Assembly (NCBI GenBank): GCA_900556875.1
Contig: USQQ01000004.1
Coordinates: forward strand, 1-64,000
Direction: 5' to 3'
Source: an uncultured Collinsella sp.
Lineage (GTDB): Bacteria > Actinomycetota > Coriobacteriia > Coriobacteriales > Coriobacteriaceae
Length of the DNA stretch: 64,000 nt
Shown: piece by piece, positions 23,463 through 31,496 of the stretch
How the letters are laid out: every line of letters begins with the position of its first letter
Numbering within the stretch: position 1 is the stretch's first letter
Program-made: the position numbers and the translations under genes
The notes under the pieces: generated by a model
What the model was told of the DNA's origin: nothing
What the model saw: only the letters and a program-made list of their open reading frames with translations
Database searches by the model: none

Positions 23463-24797
23463 CTATTCGGCAGACCCTTCGAGTTCCGAGACATCAAACT
23501 CAAAGTCATTACCCGGCAGAATCGCATTGAGCACGATACCCACCAGCGAACCCACGGCAAGACCCGAAAGCGAAATCGTCACGCCGCCCAGCTCCAACAC
23601 GATGGCGCCGGCGGTGCTGTACGCGATGCCGAGCGAAAGCACGAGCACAAGAGCGGCCACCAGCACGTTGCGGTTGTTCTGGAAATCGACCTGGTTCTCA
23701 ATGAGGTTGCGCACGCCTACGGCACTGATCATGCCGTAGAGTACGAGCGACACGCCGCCGATAACGCATGGCGGCATGGCGGCGATCACGGCAGCGAACT
23801 TGGGGCAGAAGGAAAGCACGATGGCGCAACACGCGGCAATGCGAATCACGCGCGGGTCGAACACGCGCGTCAGAGCGAGCACGCCGGTGTTCTCGCCATA
23901 CGTGGTGTTGGCCGGAGCGCCAAAGAGCGAAGCCAGGATCGTGGCGAGACCATCGCCGAGCAGCGTGCGATGCAGGCCGGGATCGGCAATGTAGTTACGC
24001 TCGCAGGTGGAGCCAATAGCGGAGATATCACCGATATGCTCGATCATGGTTGCAAAGGCCAACGGCATGATGGTGATGATGGCGGTCGTGGCAAGGCCGC
24101 TATCGAACTGCGGCCCAAAGAGTGCAAACACGGTGTTGTCCCACACGATGGGAAGACCGACCCACGGCGCGGCGGCAACGCCCGAAAAATCAACCTCACC
24201 CAACGCGGCGGCAACGGCATAGCTCACCACGACGCCCAGCAGGATCGGCACGATCTTAACCATGCCGCGACCCCAAATGTTGCAGATCACGATAACGGCA
24301 ACGGCAATAACAGCCACAAGCCAGTTGGTCTGGCAGTTGGCAATAGCGGAGCTCGCCAGAATCAAGCCGATGGAAATGACGATGGGGCCCGTCACTACCG
24401 GCGGAAAGAAGCGCATGACGCGCTTGGCGCCAAACGCGCGGAAGAGTGCCGCAAGTACCGGATAGAGTAGACCGGCGCAGGCAACGCCCAGGCAGGCGTA
24501 GGGCAAAAGCTCGGCCTCGCCGTTGGGCGCGATGGCGGCATAACCGGCAATAAAGGCAAACGATGAGCCCAAAAATGCCGGCACCTTACCGCGCGACAGG
24601 AAGTGGAACAGCAGCGTGCCCAAGCCGGCAAACAAAAGCGTTGCCGAAACCGAGAGACCGGTGAGCACGGGCACCAGCACCGTGGCACCAAACATGGCAA
24701 ACAGGTGCTGTAGGCCGAGCAAAAACATGCGCGGGCGGCCGAGCGACGATGCGTCGTAGATGGCATCGGTGACGGCGGGCGTCGAAGACTGGGACAT
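23463..24797 (-). CDS. Uracil/xanthine permease (UraA-like)
   Basis: The 444-aa NCS2-family symporter shows LLGLQHLFAMFGATVLVPV at the start, FLGSSFAFIAG, and the family segment APANTTYGENTGVLALTRV with its substrate-binding residues, plus MIEHIGDISAIG. It should import uracil with protons. AAAGGA precedes the ATG at 24797; the frame continues to 25022 but overlaps the next gene. It lies 122 bases downstream of the MetE-like gene on the same strand. Confidence 0.92.
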   Translation of the reverse strand: MSQSSTPAVTDAIYDASSLGRPRMFLLGLQHLFAMFGATVLVPVLTGLSVSATLLFAGLGTLLFHFLSRGKVPAFLGSSFAFIAGYAAIAPNGEAELLPYACLGVACAGLLYPVLAALFRAFGAKRVMRFFPPVVTGPIVISIGLILASSAIANCQTNWLVAVIAVAVIVICNIWGRGMVKIVPILLGVVVSYAVAAALGEVDFSGVAAAPWVGLPIVWDNTVFALFGPQFDSGLATTAIITIMPLAFATMIEHIGDISAIGSTCERNYIADPGLHRTLLGDGLATILASLFGAPANTTYGENTGVLALTRVFDPRVIRIAACCAIVLSFCPKFAAVIAAMPPCVIGGVSLVLYGMISAVGVRNLIENQVDFQNNRNVLVAALVLVLSLGIAYSTAGAIVLELGGVTISLSGLAVGSLVGIVLNAILPGNDFEFDVSELEGSAE

Positions 24798-24919
24798 GGA
24801 TGTCCTTTCGAATGGAAGGGCGATCGGGCATATCGGATAACCTGCCCGAACGATACGATCCGAACCATTGTACGCGATGCACCATGTCTCGCACGCGCCG
24901 TCACCTGCAAACGTTACCG

Positions 24920-26053
24920 CTATTTCCAAACGCGTTCGGCAACGCGCTTGACCAGCGCGATCTTTGCCCACTGTTCGTCCTCGGTCAGTTTGTTGCCAAT
25001 CTCGCAGCTGGCAAAGCCGCACTGGGGCGACAGGTACAGGTTCTCGAGCGGCACATACTTTGCGGCCTCGTGAATACGTTCGACGATAACGTCCTCGTCC
25101 TCAAGCTCAGCCGCCTTTGTAGTGATCAGTCCCAGCACCACCTTCTTGCCGGGAGCAACGTACTTGAGCGGCTCAAAACCACCGGCGCGGGGTGTGTCGA
25201 ACTCCAGATAGAACGCATCGACGTTCTCATGTGCGAACAGGTACGGCGCGATGGGGTCGTAGCCGCCCTCAAAAGCATAGGTGGAATGATAGTTGCCGCG
25301 GCACACGTGCGTGTTGATGACCAAATCGTCAGGCTTGCCCGCGATGGCGGCATTGTTGAGCGCCACGCCCAGCTCGGACACCTTTTGCAGGTCAACCGGG
25401 CTCATGCCAGTCTTGGACACAAAGTCGGTATCGCAATAGATGCCCCAGGTGCAGTCATCAAATTGGATGTTGCGGCAGCCCGCGGCATACAAGTCGGCAA
25501 TCACGGTGCGGTATGCTGCGGCAATGGCATCGGCGAGCTCTTCGTCGGTCTTGTAGACGGCGCGTAGACTCTCCTGCTGGCCGTCGCAGCGGTCGAGCGT
25601 GACTTCGGAGAACGTCTGGATCGGCGCCGGAATGGTTTGCCGTGCGACCTGGCCCTCTCCCTCAAGCGCCTTGACGAACTTAAAATGCTCGACGAACGGG
25701 TGGTTCTCGCCGCTAATGGAACCGGTAACCACGGCGGTGTCGGCCGTCGTCTCCTCGTCATGGAACATATAACCCGTGCGTGAGGTGCGGCGCTCAATGC
25801 CGTTAAGGCCCCACATAAAATCGAGGTGCCAGTAGCTGCGGCGGAACTCGCCATCGGTGATCACCTGCAGGCCGGCGGCCTTCTGCTTGGCCACCAAATC
25901 GCGAATGGCATCGTCCTCGACGGCCTTAAGGCCGGAAGCGTCGAGTTTACCCGCGACATAGGCGGCACGGGCGTCCTTTACAGCCTGCGGACGAAGAAAG
26001 CTGCCGACGATATCGGCGCGAAACGGCGCGTTCGGTTGAATCGAAGTGCTCAT
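24920..26053 (-). CDS. MetE C-terminal-like methyltransferase (YxjG/YxjH type)
   Basis: The 377-aa barrel resembles the catalytic half of cobalamin-independent methionine synthase. Zinc ligands are expected in INTHVCRGNYHS (His, Cys), LEFD (Glu) and LSPQCGFAS (Cys). YxjG-type stand-alone enzymes act in methionine salvage or methylation in Bacillus; the methyl donor is uncertain. AAAGGGAG precedes the ATG at 26053. A LysR gene lies upstream on the same strand with a perfect palindrome between them. Confidence 0.85.
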   Translation of the reverse strand: MSTSIQPNAPFRADIVGSFLRPQAVKDARAAYVAGKLDASGLKAVEDDAIRDLVAKQKAAGLQVITDGEFRRSYWHLDFMWGLNGIERRTSRTGYMFHDEETTADTAVVTGSISGENHPFVEHFKFVKALEGEGQVARQTIPAPIQTFSEVTLDRCDGQQESLRAVYKTDEELADAIAAAYRTVIADLYAAGCRNIQFDDCTWGIYCDTDFVSKTGMSPVDLQKVSELGVALNNAAIAGKPDDLVINTHVCRGNYHSTYAFEGGYDPIAPYLFAHENVDAFYLEFDTPRAGGFEPLKYVAPGKKVVLGLITTKAAELEDEDVIVERIHEAAKYVPLENLYLSPQCGFASCEIGNKLTEDEQWAKIALVKRVAERVWK

Positions 26054-26139
26054 AGATATCTCCCTTTGCATTGGTTGCTTTACTGGGACAGAGTATGAGC
26101 GCTCATATGACCATCGTAAAATATACGTTTATAACAGTT

Positions 26140-26162
26140 TGATATAGATGCTTCCTATATCA
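26140..26162. promoter_or_regulatory. LysR-type operator candidate
   Basis: TGATATAG-N7-CTATATCA, perfect eight-base arms, lies 87 bases upstream of the MetE-like gene and beyond the end of the LysR gene. It has the T-N11-A form of LysR boxes. Confidence 0.5.
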
Positions 26163-26208
26163 GTCTGGACTGCCATAAAGAGACTTGAACCGTGCGGAGC
26201 ACAGCACC

Positions 26209-27102
26209 CTAGATATGCTGACGAATCGCGTCGATATAGGCCCGACCGTAGCGCGTGAGCGTCGTGTTCTTGCGCGTGATGATGCCAATCTCCATGTACT
26301 CGTCCACGTCGAGCGGAATCGAGATAATGCCGGGGCCGTTGAGCTCGTGGCTGATCACGCCCGAGCATACCGTGTAGCCGTTGAGGCCCATGGCCAGGTT
26401 GAACAACGTCGCGCGGTCGCGCACGCGGATATTCTTGTGGCGCTCAAACGTCGAGGTCAGTTCCTCGGAATAGTAAAACGAGTTATAGCTGCCCTGCTCG
26501 TAGGACAAAAACGGGTAGTCTTCCAAGTCCTCGAGCGTCACGTTGGAGCGGTCCGCCAGTGGATGATCGGCGCATACAAAGACATGCGGCGCGGCGCAGA
26601 AAAGCCCCTCGAATACGAGCTCGTTGGCGGCGAGCATGCGCTCGATAACCTCGCGGTTATGCTCGGATAAGTACAGGATGCCCAGTTCGCTTTTCATATG
26701 CGCGACGTCCTCGATAATCTCGTGAGTCTGCTCCTCGCGCAGGGTAAAGTCATAGCGCGCGGCATCGAACTCACGGATCACATCGACAAACGCATTAACG
26801 GCAAAGGAATAATGCTGGCAGCTCACACTAAAGTGCGGCACCTGCTCGGACGCGCCCTTGTACTTGCCCTCGAGCAGGTCGGCCTGGTCGAGTACCTGGC
26901 GCGCGTAGCCCAAGAAGGTCTCGCCCTCCTCGGACACAATGACACCCTTGTTGGTGCGCTCAAAGATATGCACACCCATCTCGTTTTCGAGATCGCGGAT
27001 CGACGCGGTAATCGAAGGCTGCGACACAAAGAGTCGGCGCGAAGCCTCGGTGATGCTGCCGCATTCGGCAACTTTGACGACATATCTGAGCTGCTGAAGC
27101 TT
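26209..27102 (-). CDS. LysR-family regulator
   Basis: The 297-aa protein has an N-terminal winged helix (CGSITEASRRLFVSQPSITA) and a LysR effector domain. GGGAGG precedes the ATG at 27102, 13 bases after the HAD gene, so the two may be co-transcribed. The gene downstream is the MetE-like enzyme, and a perfect palindrome lies between them, so it may control sulfur-amino-acid metabolism. The effector is unknown. Confidence 0.88.
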   Translation of the reverse strand, partial: KLQQLRYVVKVAECGSITEASRRLFVSQPSITASIRDLENEMGVHIFERTNKGVIVSEEGETFLGYARQVLDQADLLEGKYKGASEQVPHFSVSCQHYSFAVNAFVDVIREFDAARYDFTLREEQTHEIIEDVAHMKSELGILYLSEHNREVIERMLAANELVFEGLFCAAPHVFVCADHPLADRSNVTLEDLEDYPFLSYEQGSYNSFYYSEELTSTFERHKNIRVRDRATLFNLAMGLNGYTVCSGVISHELNGPGIISIPLDVDEYMEIGIITRKNTTLTRYGRAYIDAIRQHI

Positions 27103-27115
27103 CATAGCGCCCTCC

Positions 27116-28024
27116 CTAGACGTTCGTAACGTCGAAACCCGTCGCATCTATCTGACGCATAAACGGCGGCATCTCCCCCGTCGCGGCGCAGGCGGCAATC
27201 TGATGCAGAGCCCCGGCAACTGCATCGTCTGCTGCAGCGCCGATATGCCAGCGTGCGGCAGCCATGACGGCCTCGTTGGCATTGGCGACTGCAACGGAGT
27301 TGGGAACGGCATCGATCATGGGCAGATCGTTATCGGAATCACCGAATACGGCCACCTCGTCAGGCGTCAGGTCCAAAGCGCGTGCCAGCTCCAGCGCAGC
27401 GCAACCCTTGTCCCAACCTGCTGGAAGAATGTCGAACAGGCGCACGCGGTTGTTGGGAAACACGAGCGAGAGTTCCGGCACCTCAGCGGCAACGCGCTCG
27501 CGTAGCTCCGCGAGCTCCTCGCGCGAACGGGCACTCCAGATATTCGCCTTGAACACCGGCGCATCATCGACAACAGGGCGGCACGGAGCCTCTTCGCCTT
27601 TGAGCCATGCGTTGCCGCCCGACTCCATGGCGCGACGCACGCGCTCGGGGTCGCTCGTCACGCAATAGGCATCGTTATCCCAAAAGTCGTCACCCAGGCT
27701 GTAGACCTTTAGATAGGTATCGTCGGTCTCTTGCTCCAAGTAGTCAGCCAAGCGCATAAGGGCGGCGTTATCGGTCGCATGCGAGGCTACCACCTCGCCG
27801 TCCACAAACATGACCTGGCCGTTGCAGAACGCGCCGGTCGAGAAGCACTCGGCGCGATTGCGGAACATCCAGCCCATCGCGGAGGGCTGGCGACCCGAAA
27901 CCGGGCCAAAGTGCAGACCCGCCGCCTGCATGGCATGAATGCCCTCGATGGCGTAGTCGCTGGCGCCGTCATGCCCGGCTGGAATCAGCGTATCGTCCAT
28001 ATCGGTCAGCACAAGTTTGATCAT
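27116..28024 (-). CDS. HAD-superfamily (Cof-type) phosphatase
   Basis: The 302-aa protein has HAD motif I DMDDTL (nucleophile Asp), motif II-like GPVSGRQ, motif III Lys in AGWDKG and motif IV FGDSDNDLPM. The size and C2-type cap segment between motifs II and III mark the Cof/YbiV group that hydrolyses sugar phosphates or cofactors. It ends 13 bases before the LysR start and is divergent from the thiamine operon. Confidence 0.88.
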   Translation of the reverse strand: MIKLVLTDMDDTLIPAGHDGASDYAIEGIHAMQAAGLHFGPVSGRQPSAMGWMFRNRAECFSTGAFCNGQVMFVDGEVVASHATDNAALMRLADYLEQETDDTYLKVYSLGDDFWDNDAYCVTSDPERVRRAMESGGNAWLKGEEAPCRPVVDDAPVFKANIWSARSREELAELRERVAAEVPELSLVFPNNRVRLFDILPAGWDKGCAALELARALDLTPDEVAVFGDSDNDLPMIDAVPNSVAVANANEAVMAAARWHIGAAADDAVAGALHQIAACAATGEMPPFMRQIDATGFDVTNV

Positions 28025-28091
28025 AGGGTCCCCCAGTCGTTTTCATCGTAACCATTGTACCGATGCGCTAGTATAGGGAACAACAGATTCG

Positions 28092-28185
28092 ATGCGGGAG
28101 TGCCGGCGGTGCAAACCACAAGGCTGAGAGGGCATGGGGCCCAATCCTTTGAACCTGTCAGTTAATGCTGGCGTAGGGAGCATGC
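28092..28185 (+). ncRNA. TPP riboswitch (THI element)
   Basis: The conserved pieces occur in order: GGGAGTGCC, GGCTGAGAG, GAACCTG, TTAATGCTGGCGTAGGGA. This is the thiamine pyrophosphate aptamer. A terminator hairpin follows at 28196-28225, so TPP binding should cause early termination before thiM. Confidence 0.95.
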
Positions 28186-28195
28186 CGCCTTTTTA

Positions 28196-28225
28196 GGGGC
28201 GCTGTCTATGCACAGCGCCCCTTTT
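28196..28225 (+). terminator. Riboswitch expression-platform terminator
   Basis: GGGGCGCTGT (28196-28205) pairs with ACAGCGCCCC (28212-28221), followed by TTTTC; the ribosome-binding site AAGGAGG of thiM lies just after it at 28233-28239. Confidence 0.88.
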
Positions 28226-28247
28226 CTATGCCAAGGAGGCATGTGCA

Positions 28248-29087
28248 GTGATCGATTCGGAACAGCTTAAGCAAAACGTTGTCAAAGCCGTGGAGGAAAT
28301 TCGCGCCACCAATCCGATGGCGGGCTCCATCACCAACACGGTGACGATCGACTTTGTCGCCAACGCGCAGCTCGCCGTGGGCGGTTCGGCCGCCATGGTC
28401 TACCTGCCCGACGAGGGCGAGGCACTCGTTGCCGGCGGCGGCGCCATCTATCTGAACATGGGCACACTCTTCCCCATCTACGAGCAGACGATTCCCCGCG
28501 CGGCCAAGGCGGCCCACGACGCCGGCAAGCCCTGGGTGCTCGATCCGGTTGGACTGGGCATCGGCAGCCTGCGCACCCAGCTGGTAAACGAACTCAAGCA
28601 GTACAAACCCGCCATCGTGCGCGGCAACGCCTCCGAGATCATCGCGCTCGCCGGCCTGTGGGGCCTTGAGGGCGAAGCGGCCGATCTGAGCCGCGTGCGC
28701 GGCGTCGATACCACCGACACGGTAGACGCCGCCCGCGATGCCGCCGTGGCGCTCGCCCGCTACACCGGCGGCGCCGTAGTGGTCTCGGGCGAAGTCGACC
28801 TGATTACCGACGGCACGACCGTGGCCAAGTCCCACGGCGGCAGCCCGCTCATGTCCAAGATCACCGGCTGCGGTTGCTCGCAGGGCGGCGTGTTGGCCGT
28901 GTACGCCTGCGCCACCGACCCGTTTACGGCGGCCATCTGCGGCACCGCCGTCTACAACGTTGCCGGTACGCGTGCCGCCGCCGTTGCCGAAGCCCCGGCA
29001 AGCTTTAAGGTCGCCTTTATCGACGAGCTCTACCGCGCAACCGCCCAGGACATTGCCGACAACCAACTCGAGCTCGAGGAGGCATAA
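28248..29087 (+). CDS. thiM: Hydroxyethylthiazole kinase ThiM
   Basis: The 279-aa ribokinase-fold enzyme phosphorylates 4-methyl-5-hydroxyethylthiazole for thiamine salvage. VTIDFVANAQLAVGGSAAM near the start, PWVLDPVGLG, IVRGNASEI and the ATP/anion-hole motif ITGCGCSQGG are typical. GTG at 28248 follows AAGGAGG by eight bases. It is first in a TPP-controlled operon. Confidence 0.96.
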   Translation: MIDSEQLKQNVVKAVEEIRATNPMAGSITNTVTIDFVANAQLAVGGSAAMVYLPDEGEALVAGGGAIYLNMGTLFPIYEQTIPRAAKAAHDAGKPWVLDPVGLGIGSLRTQLVNELKQYKPAIVRGNASEIIALAGLWGLEGEAADLSRVRGVDTTDTVDAARDAAVALARYTGGAVVVSGEVDLITDGTTVAKSHGGSPLMSKITGCGCSQGGVLAVYACATDPFTAAICGTAVYNVAGTRAAAVAEAPASFKVAFIDELYRATAQDIADNQLELEEA

Positions 29088-29090
29088 GCC

Positions 29091-29432
29091 ATGTCCGAGC
29101 CCGCAACCAATGCCGGCATGAACACCCTGGTCGCCGTGGCCATCGCCCCGTGCGGCACCGGCGACGAGCTGTCCGCCGAGGTCGCCGAGGTCGTACGCGT
29201 CATTCGCGAGAGCGGCCTTCCCAACCGCACCACCTCGATGTTCACCGAGATCGAGGGTGACTGGGACGAAGTCATGCAGGTCGTGCGCGACGCAACCTTT
29301 GTGTTGGCGAGCAAGGGCATCCGCACCGAAGTCGTGCTCAAGGCCGATATTCGACCCGGATTTACCGACACCATGACTGGCAAGCTCGAGCGCATGGAAG
29401 CGCAGATCAAAAAGCAGGAGGAAGCACAGTGA
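29091..29432 (+). CDS. Thiamine-binding protein (MTH1187/YqgV-like)
   Basis: The 113-aa protein matches the small ferredoxin-fold family once called DUF77: VAVAIAPCGTGDELSAEV, SGLPNRTTSMFTEIEG and a C-terminal helix. Relatives bind thiamine or hydroxymethylpyrimidine and occur in thiamine operons such as ykoF. It lies three bases after thiM and overlaps thiE, supporting a role in holding or delivering thiamine precursors. Confidence 0.85.
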   Translation: MSEPATNAGMNTLVAVAIAPCGTGDELSAEVAEVVRVIRESGLPNRTTSMFTEIEGDWDEVMQVVRDATFVLASKGIRTEVVLKADIRPGFTDTMTGKLERMEAQIKKQEEAQ

Positions 29433-30124
29433 GCATCCGCGACAACCTTGATATCTCGGCCTATCTGGTACTCGGCCCCGAAAACACCCTCGGACGCCCC
29501 GTGGGCGATGTGGTGGCCCAGGCGCTCGACGCCGGCTTTACCTGCATTCAGGTGCGTTCCAAGGTGGCAAGCGCCCGCGAGATCATCGCACTGACGGGCG
29601 ATGCCGCGCAGGCCATCGCTCAGGCCGGCAAAACCGGGCAGGTCGCGCTGCTGATCGACGACCGCCTTGACTGCGTGCTCGCCGCGCGCGAGCAGGGCAT
29701 CGCTGTCGACGGCGTGCACGTGGGTCAGAGCGACATCCCCGTCGAGGTCTGTCGCAAGCTGCTGGGCCCCGATGCCATCGTGGGTCTTTCGGCCCGTTGC
29801 GAGGAGATGCTCGAGTACGTCAAGACCGCCGACATGAGCCTGGTCGACTACCTGGGCATCGGCCCGCTCCACGAGACCGAGACCAAGCGCGACTGCGGAC
29901 GCGCGGCCGACGGCTCCATCATCACCAAAAGCTTTGAGGACCTGGCAGCCCTCCATGCGGCAAGCCCCGTGCCCATCGTGGTGGGCGGCGGCGTTAAGAC
30001 AGCCGACTTGCCGCAGCTCAAGGCCACCGGCGTCGACGGCTTTTTCGTGGTGAGCGCCGTCTGCAGTGCCGACGACCCCCACGCCGCAGCCAAGGAGCTC
30101 GTCGACACCTGGCAGCAGGCATAG
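29429..30124 (+). CDS. thiE: Thiamine-phosphate synthase ThiE
   Basis: The 231-aa TIM barrel joins hydroxymethylpyrimidine diphosphate and thiazole phosphate to thiamine phosphate. Matches include CIQVRSK, LIDDRLDCVLA, DGVHVGQSD, GLSAR, YLGIGPLHETETK and the phosphate loop VVGGGVK. GTG at 29429 overlaps the preceding stop, with GGAGG upstream. No thiD lies next to it in this window. Confidence 0.95.
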   Translation: MSIRDNLDISAYLVLGPENTLGRPVGDVVAQALDAGFTCIQVRSKVASAREIIALTGDAAQAIAQAGKTGQVALLIDDRLDCVLAAREQGIAVDGVHVGQSDIPVEVCRKLLGPDAIVGLSARCEEMLEYVKTADMSLVDYLGIGPLHETETKRDCGRAADGSIITKSFEDLAALHAASPVPIVVGGGVKTADLPQLKATGVDGFFVVSAVCSADDPHAAAKELVDTWQQA

Positions 30125-30168
30125 ACATAGGCCGAGCAGCTGCTCCGCGGCCTCATATCTTCAGCAAC

Positions 30169-30214
30169 GGAAAGCGCATCCCAGTTTGGACGTCCATTCT
30201 GGGATGCGCTTTCC
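30169..30214. repeat. 46-bp palindrome, tandem unit 1
   Basis: GGAAAGCGCATCCCAG and CTGGGATGCGCTTTCC are perfect 16-base arms around a 14-base loop containing GGACGTCC. It follows thiE by 45 bases. Confidence 0.9.
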
Positions 30215-30230
30215 ATATAGAGGGCCAATG

Positions 30231-30276
30231 GGAAAGCGCATCCCGTTCTAGGCGCAGATTCTGGGATGCCGTTTCC
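30231..30276. repeat. 46-bp palindrome, tandem unit 2
   Basis: Same family with GGAAAGCGCATCCCG left arm; the right arm carries an extra C in place of a match, so the stem is slightly imperfect. Start-to-start distance from unit 1 is 62 bases. Confidence 0.9.
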
Positions 30277-30291
30277 AAAACCCGCCGTCCG

Positions 30292-30337
30292 GGAAACTGC
30301 ATCCCGTTTTGAGCGCAAATTCTGGGACGCGCTTTCC
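30292..30337. repeat. 46-bp palindrome, tandem unit 3
   Basis: Third unit, GGAAACTGCATCCCG ... GGGACGCGCTTTCC, start-to-start 61 bases from unit 2. Units 1-3 form an array between thiE and the patatin gene. Confidence 0.88.
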
Positions 30338-30359
30338 GCCGAGCACACGGCAAGTTGCT

Positions 30360-31229
30360 CTACCCCGCCAGATAGTCTTCCAGCGCGGGCAACGTCGCCT
30401 CCGCATCGCGACGGCCGATCTGGTAGATGCGCTCGAGTTCATCGGGCTCGCGGCACAGCGACGGCACCTTCACCGATTCGCTCGGCCGCACCACAAAGAT
30501 CTCGCCAGCGGCTTCGCGACGCGCCAGGTCATCGAGCGTGGCATTGTAGACCTCGTGCCGATGCTCAAGCGCCGCAACAAACTCCGGATAGTGACGATAC
30601 ACGCGACGCAGCATAGGCATCACGCTATTGGGCTGCTTTACAAAGCCTGCCGGCTGCGTCAGCACCACCACGTTGCGATCATAGCCCTGCGCAAACAGCC
30701 AAGCGCTGGGAATGGAATCGGCAACACCGCCATCCAAGTACTTACGACCCTCGATGGCAACAGGACGCGTCGCCACGGGAATCGCCGACGACGCCCGGAT
30801 CCACTCAATATCGCGCTCGTCGCCATAGGGCAGGTCATGGTAGACGGCCTGCCCCGTCTTAAGATCGGTACATACGCACGTAAACCGCATGGGGCAGGCG
30901 CGATATGCCTCCAGATCGATGGGATCGCGCTCGATGGGTACCTCATGATAGGCAAACTCGGCATTGAACATATCGCCGGTTCGCAACCAGCTCGTCACGC
31001 TCGCATAGCGCTTGTCGGCGCAATAGGCCTTGTTGTAGCGAATGGCGCGGCCGATCTGGCGCGATTTAAAGTTGTAGCCAAACGCCGCGCCCGCCGAGAC
31101 ACCCACCATATGGTCGCAGGTTAAGCCGTGCTCCATCCATACGTCGAGCACGCCCGCCGTATACATACCGCGGTAGCCGCCTCCCTCGAGCGCAAGCCCC
31201 ACCGTGCGCGTCGTGTCTGGCTGTGCCAT
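30360..31229 (-). CDS. Patatin-like phospholipase
   Basis: The 289-aa protein has the patatin anion hole GGGYRG, the nucleophile in GVSAG and the DGG catalytic Asp (YLDGGVADSIP), so it should be a Ser-Asp dyad lipid acyl hydrolase. There is no signal peptide. Bacterial relatives of this size are also called YjjU-like. GGAGATGG precedes the ATG at 31229; the frame continues to 31313 without a better site. Confidence 0.88.
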   Translation of the reverse strand: MAQPDTTRTVGLALEGGGYRGMYTAGVLDVWMEHGLTCDHMVGVSAGAAFGYNFKSRQIGRAIRYNKAYCADKRYASVTSWLRTGDMFNAEFAYHEVPIERDPIDLEAYRACPMRFTCVCTDLKTGQAVYHDLPYGDERDIEWIRASSAIPVATRPVAIEGRKYLDGGVADSIPSAWLFAQGYDRNVVVLTQPAGFVKQPNSVMPMLRRVYRHYPEFVAALEHRHEVYNATLDDLARREAAGEIFVVRPSESVKVPSLCREPDELERIYQIGRRDAEATLPALEDYLAG

Positions 31230-31496
31230 GCGACCATCTCCGTTCCCGTGTTTTAAAGCGGAACAAGTATACCCGCCAACATATATCGACTCAGTCGCAT
31301 TTATATCGAGCATCGCATCGTCACGCTACCGATTGGCGAATAATAGACGCCCGCGGCAGGGACACCCATATACAATCCTCTATTGTTGTTTATACTACTC
31401 AATAGTTATCAGCAGCGAACACGGACCGACATATTAAACCAGCGACGCAGCAAGGCGGGGGCCTGGATACACGCAAAGCGTTGAGCAGCAACGCGT

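Noticed and set aside
30169..30337. CRISPR array
   Set aside because: Three units are near-perfect palindromes of 46 bp with about 15-bp gaps, too short for spacers, and no cas genes are present.
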